A DNA stretch of 64,000 nucleotides from Roseibium hamelinense (GTDB lineage Bacteria > Pseudomonadota > Alphaproteobacteria > Rhizobiales > Stappiaceae), in the NCBI RefSeq assembly GCF_007830545.1, contig NZ_VLLF01000007.1, positions 1 to 64,000 of the forward strand, read 5' to 3'. Below, in pieces: positions 45,752-55,300 of this stretch. Under the pieces are notes generated by a model, which did not search any database, was not told the DNA's origin, and worked only from the letters and a program-made list of their open reading frames with translations. How positions within the stretch are numbered: position 1 is the stretch's first letter; every line of letters begins with the position of its first letter. The position numbers were made by a program, and so were the translations under genes.

Positions 45752-46393
45752 TTACAAGGTCTTTGCGAATTCCGCTATGCGGGCCGCTGCAGCAGAAATG
45801 TTGCCGTCCAGGGTTGCTGGCGCTTTGCCGCGCGGCCCGAAATCGTGACTTCCGTCGTCGATGTAAGACAGCTGAACCGGCTTGGGCAGGCTGATGACGT
45901 CCAGCTCTGCCCGGGAGCCAAACGCGTCGCGTTCACCCTGCAGCACAAGCACCGGCCGTTTGGCGTTCGCCAGTGGTTCCAGACGCCACTCCGCATCAGG
46001 CTTTCCGGCCGGATGAAAAGGATACCCGAGGCAACAAAACCCTTTGACACGTTTGGGCAGGGAATCCGCGCCGGCTAGCATTGCGGCGACACGCCCACCC
46101 ATGGATTTGCCGCCGATCATGACATCATGTTCGGTCTCGCCGAGGAGGGACTGTAGCGCCTTTTGGAATTCGCCGACCAAATTTTCGGCTTTTGGTGGTG
46201 GGCGTTTCGAGCCGCCGCTTCGCCGCCCCGCCATGTAGGCAAACTCAAACCGGGCGACCAGAAGGCCGATTTCCGCCGCTGCTGCCGCGATTTTCTCCAT
46301 GAAAACAGAATCCATCGGAGCACCTGCACCATGTGCAAGCAGGAGCGTTGCGAGTGGCTGGTCTTCGGGCCGGTTCCATAGAAAGTCACTCAT
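45752..46393 (-). CDS. Alpha/beta-hydrolase-like protein (KANL3/Tex30 type)
   Basis: The 213-residue protein has a short alpha/beta-hydrolase core. It shows LLLAHGAGAPMDSVFM as the oxyanion-side motif, the nucleophile elbow-like MIGGKSMGGRVAAMLA with Ser about residue 97, VLQGERDAFGS and a late His in YIDDGSHDF. These fit the KANL3/Tex30-like group of small bacterial hydrolases with no proven substrate. It is convergent with the RND pump gene, 23 bases from its stop. Confidence 0.8.
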   Translation of the reverse strand: MSDFLWNRPEDQPLATLLLAHGAGAPMDSVFMEKIAAAAAEIGLLVARFEFAYMAGRRSGGSKRPPPKAENLVGEFQKALQSLLGETEHDVMIGGKSMGGRVAAMLAGADSLPKRVKGFCCLGYPFHPAGKPDAEWRLEPLANAKRPVLVLQGERDAFGSRAELDVISLPKPVQLSYIDDGSHDFGPRGKAPATLDGNISAAAARIAEFAKTL

Positions 46394-46504
46394 ATGCGAT
46401 AATCGGTCTCAAGAGTTCCATAAGCTTTGATGATACGTGATCGGCCGCCTGACGTATAATACACAGACAATCAACGCAATCGGTCAGGAGTGCCTGAGTT
46501 CCTT

Positions 46505-47314
46505 ATGCCCGAGAATTTCGATACTAACACGATCCGGATGCTGTGTTTTGCAGGCATATTCTTCGCTATGGCGCTGTTGGAAATCGCGCTGCCAAAACGG
46601 GACCTCTCTATCGAACGGAGGGGCCGCTGGCCGACCAACTGGGCATTCGTCATTCTCGATTCCATTCTCGTGCGCCTGGTCTTCCCGATCGGCGGGGTCG
46701 GATTGGCATATCTTGCTGCCCGCGAAGGTTGGGGCCTGTTCAATCTTGTTGAGGTGCCCGTTTGGATTGCAGGAATTGTCGCGTTCCTGGTGTTGGATTT
46801 CATCGTCTGGCTCCAGCATTGGGCGGCGCACAAGGTGCCGGTTCTCTGGCGGATCCACCGGGTCCACCACGCAGATGGCGATATGGATGTCACAACCGCG
46901 CTTCGGTTTCACCCTGTTGAAATCCTTTTGTCTTTTGTCTGGAAAGGTCTGTTTATCGTTGCGTTAGGCGCACCGGTCGAAGCAGTTCTTGTTTTTGAGA
47001 TTGTCTTGAACGGCGCTGCCATGTTCAATCATGCCAATGTCGCGCTGCCGCGCTGGCTGGATGCGGCCCTTCGTCTGATCGTTGTAACGCCCGACATGCA
47101 CAGGGTTCACCATTCGGCACGTATGATCGAAACGGATTCCAACTACGGCTTCAACTTGTCGATTTGGGATAGAGTGTTTGCGACCTACACCGATCAGCCG
47201 GAAGGCGGCCATGATGGGATGCAGATCGGTTTGAGCGAGGAAACGTCCAAACAGGCCCGCCGTTTCAGCTGGAGCTTGCTGTTTCCCTTGAAAAATGATC
47301 CTGCTCGACGGTAA
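46505..47314 (+). CDS. Sterol desaturase/fatty-acid hydroxylase family membrane protein
   Basis: The 269-residue protein has four or five hydrophobic spans and the diiron histidine clusters of the superfamily. These are FIVWLQHWAAHKVPVLWRIHRVHHADGDMDVTTALRFHPVE and, later, MHRVHHSARMIETDSNYG (quoted by key residues HxxxH, HxxHH, HxxHH). Such enzymes hydroxylate or desaturate lipids. ATG 46505 is used; an in-frame GTG at 46490 overlaps the best ribosome-binding sequence (CAGGAG). It is divergent from the hydrolase gene. Confidence 0.85.
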   Translation: MPENFDTNTIRMLCFAGIFFAMALLEIALPKRDLSIERRGRWPTNWAFVILDSILVRLVFPIGGVGLAYLAAREGWGLFNLVEVPVWIAGIVAFLVLDFIVWLQHWAAHKVPVLWRIHRVHHADGDMDVTTALRFHPVEILLSFVWKGLFIVALGAPVEAVLVFEIVLNGAAMFNHANVALPRWLDAALRLIVVTPDMHRVHHSARMIETDSNYGFNLSIWDRVFATYTDQPEGGHDGMQIGLSEETSKQARRFSWSLLFPLKNDPARR

Positions 47315-47389
47315 GTCCAATTAGGCGTTTACAACCCGCCCGCTTCGCCCGAACATGCGCATCACGGATTTGGCATTTGGGAGGATGCG

Positions 47390-48808
47390 ATGCGGGTGCC
47401 TAGTGTTGTTTTTTCAATCAGCGCAGTGTTGCTGGCGGCGCCGTCCCTTGCGCGAACCGACGCCGACTGCAGCGCACTTCGGAATGTCCCTTTTGACGGC
47501 GGATATGTAACGACAGCACAGGTCATTTCCAAAAATGATGCGCTGCCGGCCTATTGCGAAGTTCGGGCAACGGCCTTGCCCAACATTTCCATTGAGGTCC
47601 GGCTGCCGATGGAAGACTGGAACGGCAAATACTATCAGGCAGGGCGCGGCGGGTTCTGCGGTATTTTAGGCCGTGCGGACGCTGGGAACAGTTGGATAAA
47701 CGCCATGCGTCCGGGGCTTGAGCGTGGTTATGCGACGGCAACATCGGACAGCGGTCACCACGGATTGTCAGTGGTGGATGCTGCCTGGGCCCATCATGAC
47801 CCCCATGCCGAGCGGGACTGGGGGTGGCGGTCGATCGGAGAAACCAACAGGGTCGCAAATCTCCTAATCGATGTTTTATATGGAACGCCCGCCAATCAGG
47901 CCGTTTTTCAGGGGTGTTCAACGGGTGGGCGCATGGCCCATATGGCTGCGCAGAAATATCCGGACATGTTTCAGGGCATTATCTCTGGGGCTCCCGCTAT
48001 GGATTATACCGGGTTGGTTGCCACAAAAATGAGTTGGCTCATGCAGGCCAACACGGATCCTGACGGCAACCAGATCCTGAGACCGGGTAAAGAGAAGTTG
48101 ATTGGTGATGCGATAGCCGGTCAATGCGGTAACGAGAAGAGTGTCGTTGAAGATCCAAGGTTGTGTGAACCGGATTTTTCGGCTTTGAAATGCGACGCCG
48201 ATGCGGGAGATCAGTGTTTAACCGAGGCGGAACTGGGCGTTCTGGAGAAATGGTATTCCGGGCCGGTAAATTCTGCGGGTGACCAGCTCTATCCCGGAGG
48301 CGTTCCGGCCGGATCAGAGCCGTTTTGGTGGCTTTGGCTGACCGGAAACACCGAGGGCGGCGGCAAACTGGTCAACGCATTTACGACCAATTTTGGCGCC
48401 TACATGGCGTTTGCGGACGATCCGGGACCGGATTGGCGACCGTCGGACTTCGATTTTGACACGGATCCGGCGAAATTGGCGACCATGGCCAAAGCGTACA
48501 ACTCTGATAGTCCGGATCTGAGCGCGTTTCGCGAAGCCGGGGGCAAAATGATCGTGTGGCATGGTTGGGCCGACGCCATCGTAACGCCATTCAAAACCGT
48601 TGAGTGGTATGAACAGGCCGCCGACAAGGCAGGTGGTCAGGATGTCTTGGAACAATCCGTCGCGTTGTTCATGATCCCGGGCGTCGATCATTGCGGGATC
48701 CTGAAAGGGCCTGCAGGAGTGTCAAGCGCGGACATCGATCCGATGGGACCTTTGGAAACGTGGCTTGAAACCGGTGTGCGTCCGGAAACCATCGTGCAAG
48801 GTCAGTAG
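47390..48808 (+). CDS. Tannase/feruloyl-esterase family secreted hydrolase
   Basis: The 472-residue protein has a signal peptide (about 1-21, cut after SLA). The tannase-family motifs are MEDWNGKYYQAGRGGFCG, YATATSDSGHHG, the nucleophile FQGCSTGGRMAHMAAQKYPDMF (Cys-Ser about 178-179), the acid WHGWADAIVTP and the base PGVDHCGI. The Cys next to Ser and the Cys after His form the family's CS-D-HC disulfide-linked triad. It probably cleaves plant or algal aromatic esters in the periplasm or outside. Transport partners are not adjacent. Confidence 0.88.
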   Translation: MRVPSVVFSISAVLLAAPSLARTDADCSALRNVPFDGGYVTTAQVISKNDALPAYCEVRATALPNISIEVRLPMEDWNGKYYQAGRGGFCGILGRADAGNSWINAMRPGLERGYATATSDSGHHGLSVVDAAWAHHDPHAERDWGWRSIGETNRVANLLIDVLYGTPANQAVFQGCSTGGRMAHMAAQKYPDMFQGIISGAPAMDYTGLVATKMSWLMQANTDPDGNQILRPGKEKLIGDAIAGQCGNEKSVVEDPRLCEPDFSALKCDADAGDQCLTEAELGVLEKWYSGPVNSAGDQLYPGGVPAGSEPFWWLWLTGNTEGGGKLVNAFTTNFGAYMAFADDPGPDWRPSDFDFDTDPAKLATMAKAYNSDSPDLSAFREAGGKMIVWHGWADAIVTPFKTVEWYEQAADKAGGQDVLEQSVALFMIPGVDHCGILKGPAGVSSADIDPMGPLETWLETGVRPETIVQGQ

Positions 48809-48846
48809 CGGCCGCGCGAACGTCCTACATGATCGCATGGTGTGCT

Positions 48847-49347
48847 TTATGGCTCCGCATGGTGCCAAATGAGGTTGAAACCTTCTTCAGGCGTCGGGGG
48901 CTCATAGTAGCTCGAAAATCGGCGAAATAGCTCTTCGCTCACATGAAATGGATGCGTTCCAGACGCATTCCGGGCGCGAAGGCGTTCGAGGCATCTCTTC
49001 TCTGAAGTGTCCAGTACATGGAGTTGATGGGCTGAAGTGCTCTCTTTAAAGATCGTCGTCATCCAACGACGGGTCTCGATGGTGTTTGCCGGAAAATCAA
49101 GCACAACGGACACGCCTGCTGTGAGCAGGTCTGATACGTGTGGTCCCATGATACTGCGCAGTTTTGTTGCGCACCGCACATAATCCGGTCCGGATGTCAA
49201 CTCATCGGCGAACAACGCGTTCAGCCACGCATCTTCCGCGACCAGTACTGTCCCGGGCTGGTTTGCCAGCTGCTCCGCCAGTGTGGTTTTTCCAGCTGCG
49301 ATTTTACCGCACAGCAAGTAAAGGGTCGGCGTTTGATCAGATGACAT
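48847..49347 (-). CDS. Small P-loop kinase-like ATPase
   Basis: The 166-residue protein has Walker A LLCGKIAAGKTTLAEQLA (GKIAAGKT about 14-21), an early Asp (VAEDAWLNALF), VVLDFPANTIETRRWM and a lid-like Arg series (CLERLRARN). It resembles the zeta-toxin/APH-like or AAA_33 kinases acting on small molecules. No antitoxin-like partner is adjacent, so a toxin role is not supported. The substrate is unknown. Confidence 0.75.
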   Translation of the reverse strand: MSSDQTPTLYLLCGKIAAGKTTLAEQLANQPGTVLVAEDAWLNALFADELTSGPDYVRCATKLRSIMGPHVSDLLTAGVSVVLDFPANTIETRRWMTTIFKESTSAHQLHVLDTSEKRCLERLRARNASGTHPFHVSEELFRRFSSYYEPPTPEEGFNLIWHHAEP

Positions 49348-49415
49348 ATCCGGATCCTGAGCTCATTGACATTGTTCTGCCCGATTAGCGGCAAAACCGC
49401 CAGTGCGAAGGCAGG

Positions 49416-50240
49416 TCAGTAAAACCCAAGCGGAAAATAGCGCAAATATAGTTCCTGATAGGTGCCGTTTCGGTACAGCCGTTCGAGACCATAGTTGATG
49501 GCGTCCAAAGTGGAGCGGTCCTCGCGCCGGGTTGCGATCGACATCCCCTGGTCGAAATAGCCGGGTTCGAGCCATGGACCGCCAATAAATTCGCAGCAAT
49601 TGCCCGATGTTTCGCTTTGCAGCCAAAACGACAGCTCAAGCCCGTCTCCGAAATGATAATCGGCTGCGCCCGAAGCCACGGCGTTACGCGCATCTTGGAC
49701 AGTTGCGAGGGACACAATGGTCGCACCGGAAAAAAAGGACTGCGCGAACGCTTCGTGGCGGGAACCCGCCTCTACGGAAATCGTCGTGTTCTTGATCTCG
49801 GGTGTTTTTGAGGTGTCGTACTGCCCGAGTGGAGCGATAAAACGCGCTGGGAGTTTGAGGTAGTCTTCGGAAAAAACGACATCCTCAGCAAGCTCGGCAG
49901 ATCGCGCCAAGCCCGCCATGATCGCGTCGCCTTCTTCTTCGCGCAATCCGGTCAGAAGTTCATCGAAGTCTTTAATGCGGAGCGAGCAAGAGATTTCCAG
50001 CTCCTGGCACAACCGCCGCGCCAGGTCGACGTTAAAGCCGGTCAAACGCCCCTCCGCGTCGCGGAACACAAATGGCGGATAGCCGTCGGTTGCAAGAAAC
50101 TGGATGGTGTCCGGGATTTGGACTGGGCGGGCGTATCCGCTTTTCAAATCCCAGAAATTTGGCGCTTCCGAAGCGGAAGAGTGGGTGGGCACAAGGCACG
50201 CGAGAATAATTAAAATTGCATATTTATTTAAATAAACCAT
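49416..50240 (-). CDS. Orphan periplasmic solute-binding protein, family 3
   Basis: The 274-residue protein starts at ATG 50240 with a signal peptide (VYLNKYAILIILACLVPTHSSA). Family-3 features are IQFLATDGYPPFVFRDAEGRLTGFNVDLARRLCQEL, GDAIMAGLARS and ISVEAGSRHEAFAQ. Two adjacent Cys occur in GNCCEFIGG. No permease or ATPase adjoins. It is divergent from the glycosyltransferase gene, with about 100 bases between the starts, so joint regulation with the surface cluster is possible. It is the second orphan of this family in the window. Confidence 0.82.
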   Translation of the reverse strand: MVYLNKYAILIILACLVPTHSSASEAPNFWDLKSGYARPVQIPDTIQFLATDGYPPFVFRDAEGRLTGFNVDLARRLCQELEISCSLRIKDFDELLTGLREEEGDAIMAGLARSAELAEDVVFSEDYLKLPARFIAPLGQYDTSKTPEIKNTTISVEAGSRHEAFAQSFFSGATIVSLATVQDARNAVASGAADYHFGDGLELSFWLQSETSGNCCEFIGGPWLEPGYFDQGMSIATRREDRSTLDAINYGLERLYRNGTYQELYLRYFPLGFY

Positions 50241-50340
50241 TGATTGTACATCTCTAGCGTGCATTACTTGTCAGGTACAGCAAAATGCAAGGTTAAAAAT
50301 AACATCACTTTGCTATTGAGCCAGCACGGGGAGGCGTAGC

Positions 50341-52158
50341 ATGCGGCTGCCGGTTGAGTTGGAGATTTTGCTCCTTCGCGGAGTGCCAAAACATTGCCTC
50401 GAAACGGCATGTAAACAATCGAGCGAACTGGGATGCCTTCCGGCCGAATATCTCGTCCAGAAAAACATTGTCAGTCTTGAAACGCTTTACAGTGCGTTTG
50501 CCGAATGTTGCGGTGTACCATTCCTGCCGGAACGAAGTTTTCGGCCGAGAACTCTCAACAATAGGGTTATTCAGTTGGGAAGCGATGGTCATGGCCCGCT
50601 ATTGGTCAGCCTGTATGAAAACAAAGCATACTATGCCATCGCCCCGGACATCTCGCAATTCGGCCAGGTCCGCGAACATTTGCAAAAACACCCGGAATTT
50701 GCCCGGCAAATCCGGATTGCATCCCCTTCCGCTCTCCGTCATGCCTCAACGGTTCAAAATACTCCGAGCGGGGATCTTGAGACCCGTTTTCCCGAGATGT
50801 CTGCCCAAACTCGGTTATCGGCAACCCAGTTGACAATAGTGGCGATAGGGTTCGTTTCTTTGTTACTCGGCTTTATGACCACTCCAGCCTTCTGGTTCAT
50901 GTTGGGAGCTGCGCTGTTCGGGCTGGCATGTCTGCTGTCGGGTCTCGTGCGCGCAGCAGCGGCCTTGAACACACTCAAGGACCCGTTGAGTTTTGCTTTT
51001 CCCGAACGGCTATATGCTTCGGACATCATCTGGCCCGAATACACGGTCCTGGTCCCGCTCCACAGGGAAGCTGCGGTGGTCAAGGACTTGTTGAAGCACC
51101 TTGGCCGCATTGACTATCCCAAACACCGGCTTCAGATCCTGTTTCTCGTTGAACAGGACGATGTCACGACTCGGCAGGCTTTTCCTAAAAGCTTGCCGCC
51201 TGAAATGGAATTGGTGGTGGTGCCCCCAGGAACCCCGCGGACGAAACCGCGCGCGCTGTCCTACGGCTTGCTTCTAGCAACTGGTAGCCTTGTGACCGTG
51301 TTTGACGCCGAAGACCGGCCAGATGCCGATCAACTCAGAAAAGCGGCCTTGGCATTTGCGCTCGCGCCGAAGGATCTCGGTTGTCTGCAGGCACATCTGA
51401 CGATCGATAATCACAAAGAGGGTTTTTTCGCCCGGCAGTTCGCGATGGAATATGCCAGCCTTTTCGATCAACTGCTGCCGTGGTGCTACAAGAAGAACTG
51501 GCCTTTTCCTCTAGGGGGGACTTCTAATCATTTCCGGCGTGAGGCACTGGAAGCGGTCGGCGGCTGGGACCGGTTCAACGTGACCGAGGACGCCGACCTT
51601 GGGATCCGGCTTGCCAGATTTGGTTACCGCTCCGGTGTCTTGGCGAGCGCAACAGGAGAAGAAGCACCGACCACGTTGCGCGCGTGGTTCGCGCAACGCT
51701 CGCGTTGGTACAAAGGCTGGTTGCAAACCTTCTGCGTGCATATGCGAAATCCAGGCTTCATGCTTGATCAGATTGGTACGCAGCGCGCCTTCGCCATGGG
51801 AGCTGTGTTCCTCGGCAGCCTGACGATGATCGCGCTCCATCCTGTTTTCTTTTCAGCTTTCCTGATTTTTCTTTTTCGTGTGGCGGCAGGTTTTGCCGCA
51901 TTCGAGACATTGTCATGGCTGTCACTGGTTCTGATCGCGGCTGGTGCGGTGGGCTATGCCGGTGCGGTGTTTGCCGCAGCGGTCGCATCCTTTAAGCGCT
52001 ATGGACTGATTGATTTTATGAGCCTTTTTGCCATTCCGGTTTATTGGCTGTTCGCGGGTTTGGCGTTCTACCGTGCGGTCTGGGAGTTCATCCGGCAACC
52101 CCATCACTGGCACAAAACAGCCCATGGCGTATCTCGGCAGAGACAGCAAAACAGCTAG
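50341..52158 (+). CDS. Membrane glycosyltransferase family 2 with N-terminal MshEN-like domain
   Basis: The 605-residue protein begins with about 150 soluble residues resembling the c-di-GMP-binding MshEN/GSPII_E N-terminal fold (GCLPAEYLVQKNIVSLETLY, FAECCGVPFLPER). Two membrane helices follow (about 160-205). The processive GT2 domain has YTVLVPLHREAAVVKDLL, DAEDRPD (about 322-328), NVTEDADLGIRL (about 412-423) and QRSRWYKGW (about 451-459). Four or more C-terminal helices complete a cellulose-synthase-like polymerase/translocase. It would make an exported polysaccharide, perhaps gated by c-di-GMP. Polymer identity is unknown, and no other polysaccharide gene adjoins. Confidence 0.85.
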   Translation: MRLPVELEILLLRGVPKHCLETACKQSSELGCLPAEYLVQKNIVSLETLYSAFAECCGVPFLPERSFRPRTLNNRVIQLGSDGHGPLLVSLYENKAYYAIAPDISQFGQVREHLQKHPEFARQIRIASPSALRHASTVQNTPSGDLETRFPEMSAQTRLSATQLTIVAIGFVSLLLGFMTTPAFWFMLGAALFGLACLLSGLVRAAAALNTLKDPLSFAFPERLYASDIIWPEYTVLVPLHREAAVVKDLLKHLGRIDYPKHRLQILFLVEQDDVTTRQAFPKSLPPEMELVVVPPGTPRTKPRALSYGLLLATGSLVTVFDAEDRPDADQLRKAALAFALAPKDLGCLQAHLTIDNHKEGFFARQFAMEYASLFDQLLPWCYKKNWPFPLGGTSNHFRREALEAVGGWDRFNVTEDADLGIRLARFGYRSGVLASATGEEAPTTLRAWFAQRSRWYKGWLQTFCVHMRNPGFMLDQIGTQRAFAMGAVFLGSLTMIALHPVFFSAFLIFLFRVAAGFAAFETLSWLSLVLIAAGAVGYAGAVFAAAVASFKRYGLIDFMSLFAIPVYWLFAGLAFYRAVWEFIRQPHHWHKTAHGVSRQRQQNS

Positions 52159-52350
52159 GAATTACCCCTTCGCCGCGCACCCCTAAAAAGAGTGGGTTAT
52201 AATCGCGTTTACCATTTGTATACGTTATATATTTCCGCATTTGATCGACTGTGTTAACGTTCCGTTAATCTATCAATAATCGCTCGGCAATTTTTAAGTG
52301 CCGGACTTCGGTTGTGCACTGCTTGTAATAATTGCGTAGGGGTTTGGGGC

Positions 52351-55300
52351 ATGTCGACCACCGTAGAAAGTCAGATAAGCAGCTATTTCACGTCCATTTT
52401 GAAGAGGGAGCCCGATTCTGCGGGCCTCGCCGGTTGGGTCTCAGCCGTCGCCGATGGGAACTCGCTGGATGATGTCCGGGCTCAGTTTGTAAATTCAGCC
52501 GAAGCAGACGCGATCATCGATCCGCTTGTGCGGTTGTATGAAGCTGCATTTGGCCGCGTACCAGATGACAGCGGGCTCGAAGGCTGGGCGGCGCAGGTCC
52601 GCGCGGGGTCTTCCATTCAGGAAATCGCAGCAGGGTTCACTGGTTCCGCTGAGTTCGCGGCACGCTATCCGGAAGCTGCTCAGGGCGATCTGACAGGTTT
52701 CGTGACAGCGCTTTATCAGCAAGCCCTCGGTCGTGCACCGGACGCGGAAGGTCTGCAGGGCTGGATCACATCAGGATTGTCGACGGCCGAAATACTGGTC
52801 GGCTTTTCAAACAGTCCAGAGTTTCAAAGCCGGTCAGATGCGAATGTTTCCACCTATTTGAGCGCTGTCGGGCAAGGCAATTCGCCGAGTCCCGTCTTCA
52901 GCCTGTTTGCCCTCGGTTCGTCTGCTGATCTGACCGGTGATGTCATTGACGGGAAGGTCGCTGGCGCAACTGTTGGGATCGATTTGAACGGGGACGGCAT
53001 AATAGGCCCTGATGAGCCCACAGTTACCACGGACAGTCTCGGCAACTTTTCTTTTCCCGACGGCACCCCGCTCGGCAATCTGATTGCCACAGAAGGAACG
53101 GATATTTCGACCGGACTGCCATTCACGGGCAAGCTGGAAGCGCCTTCAGGTTCAACTGTGGTCACGCCTTTGACTACGATGGTCAAAAAGCTGGCGGATC
53201 AGGACACCGATACTTCCAAAACCGATGCGGAGAAGGCTGCCGACGCACAAACCCAACTCAAGGGTTTGCTTGGACTGAGTTCAATAACAGCCGATTTGAC
53301 CACCACTGACTTTGTCGCAGAAGCCGGTGAGGGCGATCCAAACGGCGCAGACGGCTTGAGCGATCTGCAAGCAGCGCAGCTGTATTCCGCAAGCGCCCAG
53401 ATCCTGAATCTTGTTGCGCAAGGCACAGCCGCCATCACTGGAGCGGACGGGTCCGTCTCCGATCAAGACGCAGCGGATGCCGTGTTTAACGCATTGGCAT
53501 CTGCGCTTGCAGGGCAGGGTGGAGGCTCAACGGTTGACCTTACCAGCACATCGGCCACCGACGCCGATGCGTCCAACGACGCGACTGACCTTTTGGTCAA
53601 TGTTATCAATAGTGCCGCATCAGGCGCGGGGCTTACCGGTGACGCTCTGACAAAAGTTGAATCGATTGCTGACAGTGCGGCAAAGATCGCTGCAGCAGCA
53701 AACAAGGAGATTGACGAGGCGGTAGACGGTCTCGCCGCACTAAATCCCCTTGATCCAAATTTCGGCACGAATTCCAACGATGCCATCGTCAAAATCGTAA
53801 AAACACAGAAGGTGATCCAAGGCGAAGCTTCTGCTGATTTGAAAACAGCAGCAGGCTCAGACAATCCGGACCAAAACGCTGACAATCTTGCAGGAACGAT
53901 TGCCAACAGCGACGGCTCCGGATTCAACGACGACAGCATCATCGATAGCCAAAACATCGGGGATGTGAACGGAGATGGCCAGGACGATGACGGCATCGCA
54001 GGGTCTGACAACCCGGATGACGGAGGAGTGATCAATCCTGATGACACTGGCGGTGCGGGTGCCGGCGGGGGCGGCGCTCCGGCAGATACCAGTGCTCCTG
54101 TATTCACTTCCGGAAGCGTTTTTTCCGTTGATGAAAACACCCTCGACTTTGCAACAGTTGCTGCAACCGACAATGCAGCTGTGAGCTATGGGATCAGCGG
54201 CGGCGTTGACGCAGCTGCCTTTGACATCGATACCTCTACGGGTGAATTGAGCTTCGCAACCGCTCCAGATCATGAGACTCCTGCGGATGACAACGGCGAC
54301 AACCTTTATGAAGTGACTGTCAGTGCAACCGACGCCTCCGGAAATACAACGACCCAGGAGATTGAGGTCACCGTCAACAACACAATTGAAGTCGGTGCGC
54401 CTGGAGCAGAGTATACGACGATCCAAGCCGCCATTGCTGCAGCCAGTTCCGGCGACACAATTGTGGTCAAGGATGGGACTTACACCGGTCCCATTGAGAT
54501 CGATGTAGAAGGCTTGACACTGGTCGCTGCACCAGGGGCTGACGTTACGATCACAGGTTTTTTTGCATCCGATTACCCCGGTGCGACCGTCGCTATCACG
54601 GCCGACAATGTTCGCCTTGAGGGCTTTACAATCGACAATGGATTTGACATCGGCAACACAAACGGGCGGGCAATTGCTCCAACAGATACGTCTGGATCTG
54701 AGATCGTCGGCAACACACTGACGAATGCTTTCAGAGGCATCCAAGGCGATTTTTACGGACGACCCGAGGATGTCACGATCACGGAAAATACCTTTGACTC
54801 TACGGTCAGCTATGGCCTGGCCGGAACCGAGGACATGTCCATCCTCGATCTGTCGGGCAATATTTTCAACACCAGTGTCGAAGGGATCGGCCTCGGCGTT
54901 GGTGTCGATTTACCGGATGCCGCTGACACGGTCGCCGAAATCGTTGCGACCAACACATTCAGTGGTACCGGTAATGCGGTTGTAGACTATCAGTCCGGTG
55001 CGCCTCTGAACTTTGATGCGGACGGAAACATCGTCGTTGCCGACGGTGAATCTATCCAAGACGCCATAGATGGTGCGCCCGAGGGGGCGACAATTGTGGT
55101 TGAGGCGGGCACGTACTCGGAGAGCCTGACGATAGACAAGGCAGTGACGCTGGTCGGACAACCGGATCTAGGCGGGAACAATCCTGTGATCGATACTGGC
55201 GGTGCCGGAATCCAGATCACTGGCGACATCAACAATGGGGGGGCGGCTTCGATCGCGATTTCCGGATTTGATTTTGCCGGAAACACTGCTGGTGTCTCCG

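Noticed and set aside
48847..49347. Zeta-toxin of a toxin-antitoxin pair
   Set aside because: The P-loop kinase resemblance is general, and no small antitoxin gene adjoins it.
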